A DNA stretch of 64,000 nt from UTCHB3 sp964625575 (lineage in GTDB: Bacteria > Bacteroidota > Ignavibacteria > Ignavibacteriales > Ignavibacteriaceae): assembly GCA_964625575.1 (NCBI GenBank), contig CAZVBQ010000001.1, positions 376,632 through 440,631 on the forward strand, given 5' to 3'. The notes beneath the pieces are model-generated. The model was not told the DNA's origin and did not search any database. It saw nothing but the letters and a program-made list of their open reading frames with translations. Within the stretch, counting starts at the first letter, position 1, and each line of letters begins with the position of its first letter. The position numbers and the translations under genes were made by a program. This document shows positions 59,356-64,000 of the stretch, piece by piece.

Positions 59356-59694
59356 ATGAAAAAGTATTTAATTCTCTCAGTTTTCTTCTTTACTGTTATG
59401 GGTTTCACAGCGAAGGCTCAAGAAGCAGTAGATACAACAAAACAAAAAGAAGATTGTTCAACCGGCATGCAGGACTCTCTGAAAAAAGCAACGGACGAAG
59501 TGCCGGCCACCGCGTGGAACACAGTTTGCCCTGTTATGGGTAAGAAAGTTAACCCAAAGATCAAACTTGAAGTTTACAACGGAAAGGCCTATGGCTTCTG
59601 CTGCGCCGGCTGCGATGCCAAATTTTCAAAAGATCCTGAAAAATATTCAAAAAACTTGAATGAAGATGGAACAAGATTCACCGGCAAGAAGTAA
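59356..59694 (+). CDS. Exported YHS-domain protein
   Basis: A 112-residue protein with a signal peptide (about residues 1-20, ending AKAQ). The YHS-like domain spans NTVCPVMGKKVNPKIK (Cys58) to YGFCCAGCDAKFSKDPEKY (Cys82, Cys83 and Cys86), a pattern proposed to bind copper or other soft metals in transport systems. Cys34 lies in a short linker. It is 16 bases after the TonB receptor and follows an AAGGAA RBS, so it belongs to the same transcript and supports a metal function for the module. Confidence 0.85.
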   Translation: MKKYLILSVFFFTVMGFTAKAQEAVDTTKQKEDCSTGMQDSLKKATDEVPATAWNTVCPVMGKKVNPKIKLEVYNGKAYGFCCAGCDAKFSKDPEKYSKNLNEDGTRFTGKK

Positions 59695-59727
59695 AACAAC
59701 TTAACAGGAACGGTTTTACGTTTAACT

Positions 59728-59764
59728 TACCCGGGGCTTTCGGTTCAACTGAAAGCCCCGGGTA
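59728..59764 (+). terminator. Long GC-rich hairpin after the metal module, no T tail
   Basis: A perfect fourteen-base stem TACCCGGGGCTTTC / GAAAGCCCCGGGTA with a nine-base loop, 34 bases after the YHS gene. The bases after it are A-rich rather than T-rich, so it is not a classical rho-independent terminator; it may be an RNA 3'-end stabiliser or a bidirectional element. Confidence 0.5.
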
Positions 59765-59838
59765 CTGAAAAAAACAAAAAATAGTTCTTGTTTTTAAACT
59801 CTGTCCGTATTATTATTGCGGAGCATTTAATCGATTTT

Positions 59839-59879
59839 AGACAGACCATAATTTCAATTCACCGGTCAGTCTATTTTTT
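59839..59879 (+). promoter_or_regulatory. Terminator-like hairpin in the leader of the exported-protein gene
   Basis: AGACAGACC (59839-59847) pairs with GGTCAGTCT (59864-59872), eight of nine bases, followed by a T-run at 59874-59879. It lies 26 bases before the ATG at 59905 and could be a terminator of the upstream unit or an attenuator. Confidence 0.4.
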
Positions 59880-59904
59880 CTTACCAAAAACACACGGAGT
59901 TCTT

Positions 59905-60381
59905 ATGTTGAAGAAACTTTTCTTCTTCGCGATCCTTCCTGTTATTCTGTCATCACAGATCTTTGCACAGGAAACATTCACAAACGAATCAGCCATGGTT
60001 AAGGTTACACTTCCTGCCGGCTGGAATTATGAAAACACCGAAGGTGGAATTGTTGCCCACCCTGACGGCGGCGGTTTTGCTGTATTTCTTCAGATCTTCC
60101 CCGGTGATGATCTTTCAGTTGCACTCGATGAAGTTGATAAATCACTGGCCGAGAGCTACTCTAATATTCAGTGGGAAGATGCCGTTAGCCGTGATATCAA
60201 TGGCATGAGCGCTATTACTGTTGATGGAACTGCAGAAAATCTGCTTCTTTTGATCGGCGTTATCGACACACCTGCTCCTAACAAAACCCTTATGGTTGGT
60301 GCTTGGGGTACCCCTGACGTAGTGCAGAAGTATGAATCAGATATCACACTGATCCTCACAAGCATCGCTCCGGCTAACTAA
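59905..60381 (+). CDS. Exported protein of unknown function, paralogue of the next gene
   Basis: A 158-residue secreted or periplasmic protein with a signal peptide (residues 1-20, ending IFA-Q). The mature part starts ETFTNESAMVKVTLPAGWNYENTEGGIVA and resembles the DcrB/PsbP-like fold that reads protein as V-x-LPxGW. Residues along the chain align with the next gene's product: LPAGWNYE with LPAGWKYE, LDEVDKSLAE with LDEADKVLAK, INGMSA with VNGMPA, and YESDITLIL with YEKDITFIL. Function unknown. The RBS GGAG lies seven bases before the ATG; the open frame begins at 59788 without a credible start. Confidence 0.72.
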   Translation: MLKKLFFFAILPVILSSQIFAQETFTNESAMVKVTLPAGWNYENTEGGIVAHPDGGGFAVFLQIFPGDDLSVALDEVDKSLAESYSNIQWEDAVSRDINGMSAITVDGTAENLLLLIGVIDTPAPNKTLMVGAWGTPDVVQKYESDITLILTSIAPAN

Positions 60382-60425
60382 TACAGCTTTCTTTAATCGA
60401 ATTTAATCATATAATGGAGACAGCA

Positions 60426-60977
60426 ATGTACAGAAGATTTTTAGCGATGGGCTTTATCGCGCTTACACTCGTTATCGCCGGATGCGGCAAAAAAGAAACC
60501 CCTGTTGAGAAGAAGCCCGCTGATAGCGCGGCAGCTCCCGCGGCTGATAATGTAAGCAAAGGCGAAACCTTTTCCAATGAAGCCGCTCAGGTCAGCATCG
60601 ACCTCCCCGCCGGCTGGAAGTATGAAGCAAAAGATGGCGGACTCTCCGCTGAACCCGCCGAAGGTGGTTTCTTTGTTCACTTCCAGACTCTTCAGGGTGA
60701 TGAACTTAATGCCGCGCTTGATGAAGCCGACAAAGTTCTCGCCAAAGAAGTGAAAGACCTCAAACTCGGCGAAGCCAAAGACGTTGAAGTTAATGGCATG
60801 CCCGCAAAAGTGGTTGAAGGTACTGCCGATGGAATGGAAGTTTCATTCGGCGTGGTTAACACTCCGGTTGAAAACCTCAGCTTGCTAGTTTATGGAATTG
60901 GTGCCCCTGAAACTGTGAAGAAATATGAGAAAGATATTACCTTCATCCTTCAGAGCCTCAAACCTCTGAAGAAGTAA
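60426..60977 (+). CDS. Lipoprotein of unknown function, paralogue of the preceding gene
   Basis: A 183-residue lipoprotein: the lipobox LVIAGC makes Cys19 the lipidated residue, followed by a Lys/Pro/Ala-rich spacer (KKETPVEKKPADSAAAPAAD, residues 21-40). The C-terminal 135 residues are the same domain as in the product of the preceding gene, so the two come from a tandem duplication with different cell addresses, one soluble and one lipid-anchored. The RBS GGAGA precedes ATG at 60426, preferred over the ATG at 60414. A terminator follows. Confidence 0.75.
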   Translation: MYRRFLAMGFIALTLVIAGCGKKETPVEKKPADSAAAPAADNVSKGETFSNEAAQVSIDLPAGWKYEAKDGGLSAEPAEGGFFVHFQTLQGDELNAALDEADKVLAKEVKDLKLGEAKDVEVNGMPAKVVEGTADGMEVSFGVVNTPVENLSLLVYGIGAPETVKKYEKDITFILQSLKPLKK

Positions 60978-60994
60978 CTGCTCCTTATAAGCTC

Positions 60995-61037
60995 AAAAGG
61001 CTGCTTCGATCTTTTTTATCGGGGCAGCTTTTTTTTT
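60995..61037 (+). terminator. Rho-independent terminator
   Basis: AAAAGGCTGC pairs with GCAGCTTTTT, with an internal CGAT/ATCG segment, and is followed by nine T. It lies 17 bases after the lipoprotein stop codon. Confidence 0.75.
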
Positions 61038-61079
61038 AAGTGTTATGGGTTAAATGTTAAATGTTAAATGTTAAATGTT
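61038..61079. repeat. Heptamer array, six units
   Basis: AAGTGTT, ATGGGTT and AAATGTT four times in one register. It directly follows the T-run of the terminator and precedes the 55-base tandem repeat. The stretch 60978-61437 contains no gene: it holds the terminator, this array, the 55-base repeat, the N gap and the leader of the glutathione peroxidase gene. Confidence 0.9.
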
Positions 61080-61098
61080 ATTCGGGTATGAGTTGGGA

Positions 61099-61337
61099 CC
61101 GGCCCCGTAGGGGTCGTATGTTGGTAGGTAGTAACGGAGACCCTTTCTTCTGTCCGGCCCCGTAGGGGTCGTATGTTGGTAGGTAGTAACGGAGACCCTT
61201 TCTTCTGTNNNNNNNNNNNNNNNNNNNNNNNNNNNNNNNNNNNNNNNNNNNNNNNNNNNNNNNNNNNNNNNNNNNNNNNNNNNNNNNNNNNNNNNNNNNN
61301 NNNNNNNNCCGGCCCCGTAGGGGTCGTATGTTGGTAG
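61099..61337. repeat. Tandem repeat of a 55-base unit, interrupted by a gap
   Basis: Two exact copies (61099-61153, 61154-61208) begin CCGGCCCCGTAGGGGTC and contain TATGTTGGTAG; a third, partial copy of 29 bases follows the N block (61309-61337) and then diverges. The GGCCCC/GGGGTC arms can form a hairpin with a three-base loop. The number of copies is unknown because of the gap. Confidence 0.9.
61209..61308. other. Assembly gap, exactly 100 N
   Basis: A fixed-length run of 100 N placed exactly between the last base of the second 55-base repeat unit and the first base of the next, so the real insert is likely zero or a multiple of 55 bases. Confidence 0.95.
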
Positions 61338-61437
61338 CAGCCGTACCATGCTGGTTGTGGTGCTATCAATATTTGAAACTGAATTGACGTCCGGAATGTT
61401 ATGTAAATATTAAAAACATTAGCTTTCAGGTACAGAA

Positions 61438-61920
61438 TTGCAGTCAGAATTTTATGAATTTTCCGCCAAAAGTCCCGGCGGAAAAGAAGTGAACATGAAA
61501 CAGTTCGAGGGAAAAACAGTGGTCGTGGTTAATACCGCCAGCAGATGCGGTTTCACTCCACAGTATGAAGGACTCGAGAACCTCTACAAGAAATACAAAG
61601 ATCAAGGGCTCGTTATCCTCGGTTTCCCGTGCAATCAGTTCGGAAACCAGGAACCAGGTGACTACACTTCAATTAAAGAAGGTTGCCTCGTTAATTACGG
61701 AGTAACCTTCCCCATCTTCTCAAAGATCGACGCAAATGGTGAAGGCGCCCACCCAATATTTAAATATCTCAAGAAGAAACTCCCCGGTATCGCCGGAGGC
61801 AGCATCAGATGGAATTTTACCAAGTTCGTCATCGGCCCCGACGGCAAACCGGTAAGACGTTTCGCCCCCATAACCAAACCGGAAGCGATGGAAGAATTCA
61901 TCAAAAAACTGTTGAAGTGA
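61438..61920 (+). CDS. Glutathione peroxidase-family thiol peroxidase
   Basis: A 160-residue peroxidase of the thioredoxin fold. The peroxidatic cysteine is Cys37 in NTASRCGFTPQY (cysteine, not selenocysteine), the tetrad glutamine is Gln67 in FPCNQFGNQEPG, and the tryptophan is Trp125 in RWNFTKFVIG. In bacteria such enzymes usually take electrons from thioredoxin to reduce lipid or organic peroxides. The start is TTG at 61438, the only in-frame choice near the family's usual SFYDFSAK beginning. No signal peptide. Convergent with the MscS channel gene, one base between the stop codons. Confidence 0.93.
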   Translation: MQSEFYEFSAKSPGGKEVNMKQFEGKTVVVVNTASRCGFTPQYEGLENLYKKYKDQGLVILGFPCNQFGNQEPGDYTSIKEGCLVNYGVTFPIFSKIDANGEGAHPIFKYLKKKLPGIAGGSIRWNFTKFVIGPDGKPVRRFAPITKPEAMEEFIKKLLK

Positions 61921-61921
61921 T

Positions 61922-63739
61922 CTATTTCGCCCCGCTTTCAGGCGGAAGATAGCCCGGCGGGATGGTGACCGCGTTGCCATCCCGTTCTGCCCTGTAATGA
62001 GGCGACATTATTTCAACCCCTGCCTCATTGAAACAATCTTGAATATTTTGATGAAGTTCAGAGTAGATCGCCATCTGATAGTTGGCATCCCGCGTGTAAC
62101 AGTTAAGTTCATAACTCGGGTAGAAATCATCCAGACTTAGCTGCAGCACGAAAGGCTTGGGCTCTTTCATTACCCTATCCGTCCGGTTGGCCGCCTCAAT
62201 TAAAAGATCATGTGTTACTTTCCATGGTATCTCGTAACCTATTGTGACCACAGTCTTTAAGATAAGTCCGTTTGTTTTTGCCTCAACAGAATAGTTTACC
62301 GTGTTTGAGTTCATTATAGTTGAATTGGGAATGGTTATGATCTCGTTGAACCTGGATTTCACCCTGGTCACAAGAAGGGTTTTTTCTTCTATAACGCCAA
62401 TGGTATCGCCGATCTTCACCAGATCACCGATCTGGAACGCCCTCATGTAAGTAAGAACAGTCCCGGCGATAATATTGGAAAGAGAGCCCGCGGATGACAA
62501 TGTGAAGAGAAAACCCAGGAAAACCGAAACCCCCTGAAATACGGGTGAATCACTTCCGGGGAGATAAGGGAAGATCACGATTACCTCAAAAGCGATCACG
62601 AGAACACGGACGATATTGTAAGTTGGCCTCGCCCAATCAGAATAGAACCCGGGGATTTTTAGATTTTCGCTTTCAATTTCGTTGGCAAGATAACCAATGC
62701 CTTTCAGTATGTACTTGAAAGTAAGGGCGATTACCGCGATCGCGAACAGGTTTGGCAAATAACTTATGATGGCACCCACCATCTTTTTTAGGGGATTAAG
62801 AATAAATCCTGTAAGATCCACGGCGATGCTTTCCGTCCATGGAAATATTGAAAAGATAAGGGGCAGCGAAAGAAAGATGACGAACAGAATTACAAAGAGT
62901 CTGGCTATATTTGAGAAGAAGAGGAAATAGTCGAGCTGCTTCCTGGCGGAGAGGAATTCATAATCTTTGAATGTTATCCCTTTGAACCAGCGACTTCTCT
63001 GGTTTAGCAATCTTAATTTATACCATCTGAAACCTTTGTTCAGAAGCCGGACGATCAGGAATAGTACCAACAGAATTGCCAAAGCCATTCCGGATTTGAC
63101 GGCGAGCGTCTTGAAACTGGTCGCCTCTTTATAGGCAAGCACGGATGCAATTATCTTTTTTCGGTAACTTTCAGCAAGCTCCTTTTTGCTCGACCCCATC
63201 CAAAGCGCGTCACGGTCGGAGACACTCGCGACCACCATTTCACCATAAACAATTTCATAGTTCAACTCACCCTGAAGTGCCTTGAGCGAATCAGGCTTAA
63301 AAAAGTAGTCTGATGCCAGTTTATGGATCTTCTCATCAATCAGCCTCGCCCGCTCCTCCGCGCTCAGAGAACCGGACTTGACGTAAACCGTGAAAATTGT
63401 ATCGCCGAAAGAAGCAACGGCGTACCCTTTATTCACCTGTTTCAATGAATCGATCTGTTTTTTCAGAATCTCCTGTTTCTTGGTCTCTGCTTGTTTAAGA
63501 GTGTTCAACTCTTCAAGAAGCTCCTGTTTTTTCAGATTATCCGTGGTTTTCAGGTTCAGAAGATCCCGCTCGAGCTTGATCTTATAAAGGGAGTCGGCGA
63601 TCCGCGCGGAATCAAGCCCCGCGAGAAACACCGTGGCCGAAGAGTCATTCTGCACCGCGGGTTTATCCTGCGCCGCAGTCACACAAGCAAATAGAACCAC
63701 CAAAACAAAAACTGGAAACTGTAATCCAACGCGCCTCAT
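61922..63739 (-). CDS. MscS-family mechanosensitive channel with long periplasmic N-terminus
   Basis: A 605-residue inner-membrane channel. A signal peptide (residues 1-22, ending TAA-Q) is followed by a coiled coil rich in Leu, Lys and Glu (LKTTDNLKKQELLEELNTL onward, residues about 58-110) and a linker. About four transmembrane helices lie between residues 215 and 430. The MscS pore and beta domain (SLSNIIAGTVLTYMRAFQIGDLVKIGDTIGVIEEKTLLVT, residues about 425-465) and the mixed C-terminal domain (YELNCYTRDANYQ) follow. It would relieve osmotic pressure; the large N-terminal part suggests an added sensing or binding role. Confidence 0.88.
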   Translation of the reverse strand: MRRVGLQFPVFVLVVLFACVTAAQDKPAVQNDSSATVFLAGLDSARIADSLYKIKLERDLLNLKTTDNLKKQELLEELNTLKQAETKKQEILKKQIDSLKQVNKGYAVASFGDTIFTVYVKSGSLSAEERARLIDEKIHKLASDYFFKPDSLKALQGELNYEIVYGEMVVASVSDRDALWMGSSKKELAESYRKKIIASVLAYKEATSFKTLAVKSGMALAILLVLFLIVRLLNKGFRWYKLRLLNQRSRWFKGITFKDYEFLSARKQLDYFLFFSNIARLFVILFVIFLSLPLIFSIFPWTESIAVDLTGFILNPLKKMVGAIISYLPNLFAIAVIALTFKYILKGIGYLANEIESENLKIPGFYSDWARPTYNIVRVLVIAFEVIVIFPYLPGSDSPVFQGVSVFLGFLFTLSSAGSLSNIIAGTVLTYMRAFQIGDLVKIGDTIGVIEEKTLLVTRVKSRFNEIITIPNSTIMNSNTVNYSVEAKTNGLILKTVVTIGYEIPWKVTHDLLIEAANRTDRVMKEPKPFVLQLSLDDFYPSYELNCYTRDANYQMAIYSELHQNIQDCFNEAGVEIMSPHYRAERDGNAVTIPPGYLPPESGAK

Positions 63740-63813
63740 AACGAAACTCTTTCAAAATTAGAAATGACAATACTGCTTGATTAATATTTACCCTGATCGA
63801 TAATCAAGAACCC

Positions 63814-63909
63814 CTCGCCGCAGGCGAATAACATTTAACATTTAACATTTCTACTTCATGCTTCATAGTTCACCTCGCCGCGGCGAGTCACAGTTCACAC
63901 TTCTCAACG
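63814..63909. repeat. Two palindromes and two heptamer arrays
   Basis: CGCCGCAGGCG is followed by TAACATT three times, TCTACTT, CATGCTT and CATAGTT in one register (63829-63870), then by the palindrome CTCGCCGCGGCGAG (63874-63887) and TCACAGT, TCACACT, TCTCAAC (63888-63908). The stop codon of the terminal partial gene is in the second array. Confidence 0.88.
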
Positions 63910-64000
63910 CCCCACCCCTTCCCTTCCGGCACCTCAATGTGACCGGAGGAATACTCCGGGTGCTGACCGACATCATTGATGAAATAGGGGCCCTGAGAAA
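63888..64000 (-). CDS. C-terminal end of a gene running off the right edge, possibly enolase-superfamily
   Basis: The last 37 codons of a minus-strand gene: GPYFINDVGQHPEYSSGHIE, then VPEGKGWGVEKCEL and a stop. The GHIEVPEGKGWGVE segment resembles the C-terminal end of enolase-superfamily (mandelate racemase/muconate lactonizing type) enzymes, which read VPxGPGxGV there. That is a weak, short similarity. The last codons and the stop codon come from the heptamer array, as in purN. Confidence 0.45.
   Translation of the reverse strand, partial: SQGPYFINDVGQHPEYSSGHIEVPEGKGWGVEKCEL

Noticed and set aside
61099..61337. A CRISPR array
   Set aside because: The 55-base units abut without unique spacers and no cas gene is present; the heptamer arrays fail for the same reason.

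Overview
The window looks like a chromosome fragment of a Bacteroidota/Chlorobiota-group bacterium, most likely an Ignavibacteria (Ignavibacteriota) lineage. The evidence is a type IX secretion pair (PorU, PorV), several cargo proteins ending in NYPNPFNPST-type sorting domains, a citrate synthase of the long eukaryote-like type, a menaquinone gene set, and Bacteroidota-type promoter boxes (TAnnTTTG) combined with good Shine-Dalgarno sites such as GGAGG, which classical Bacteroidetes mostly lack. No rRNA, intact tRNA, CRISPR, transposase or integrase was seen.

Layout. 1-8583 (minus strand): secretion cluster porU, porV, a secreted M6-peptidase-like protein without its zinc site, and the start of another exported protein. 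8797-18044: nth, a membrane HELGH protein, hemB-hemL, an acetyltransferase, citrate synthase, htpG and a membrane-anchored PHP phosphoesterase. 18048-23610: K+/H+ antiporter, a one-piece degenerate-kinase/receiver/AraC regulator, a possible small RNA, an aldo/keto reductase and an outer-membrane barrel. 23709-25276: type II restriction-modification pair. 25596-30049: glycosyltransferase, nucleoside transporter plus purine nucleoside phosphorylase, rsmE and a small barrel. 30129-37175: menI facing the run clpS-dacB-M28-menH-menB-menA-menE. 37286-39591: etfB-etfA-bifunctional nuclease. 39737-51632: DUF2851, then the long minus-strand run pyrG-purN-(repeats, gap)-purH-mreB-mreC-mreD-mrdA-rodA-pyrF, joining nucleotide synthesis to the rod-shape machinery. 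51909-55829: two type IX cargo proteins and an SGNH hydrolase. 55896-59694: DinB protein, then a cysteine-rich protein, a TonB-dependent receptor with a CC motif and a YHS protein, which look like a metal-handling module. 59905-63739: two tandem paralogous envelope proteins, glutathione peroxidase and an MscS-type channel. 63888-64000: the 3' end of one more gene.

The most unusual feature is not a gene. At least ten intergenic spots carry tandem arrays of seven-base units (CCAAACC, CTCCACA, CTAATAC, TAACATT, GACCTCT, TTCACAG and others), usually beside a G+C-rich palindrome of CCGCC/GGCGG type. Unit sequence differs between arrays but unit length is always seven, and the arrays sit at 3' ends of genes. 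In at least five cases the stop codon lies inside the array, and the last ten residues of PurN are array-encoded. This resembles in style the heptanucleotide STRR repeats of cyanobacteria, in a different phylum.

Two 100-N blocks (49281-49380, 61209-61308) are assembly gaps placed exactly at unit boundaries of larger tandem repeats (periods 82 and 55), so the true copy numbers are unknown. Other points of interest are the M6 pseudo-peptidase in the por cluster, the regulator with a degenerate kinase region, a tmRNA/tRNA 3'-end-like sequence inside rsmE, and a punA terminator that doubles as rsmE coding sequence.
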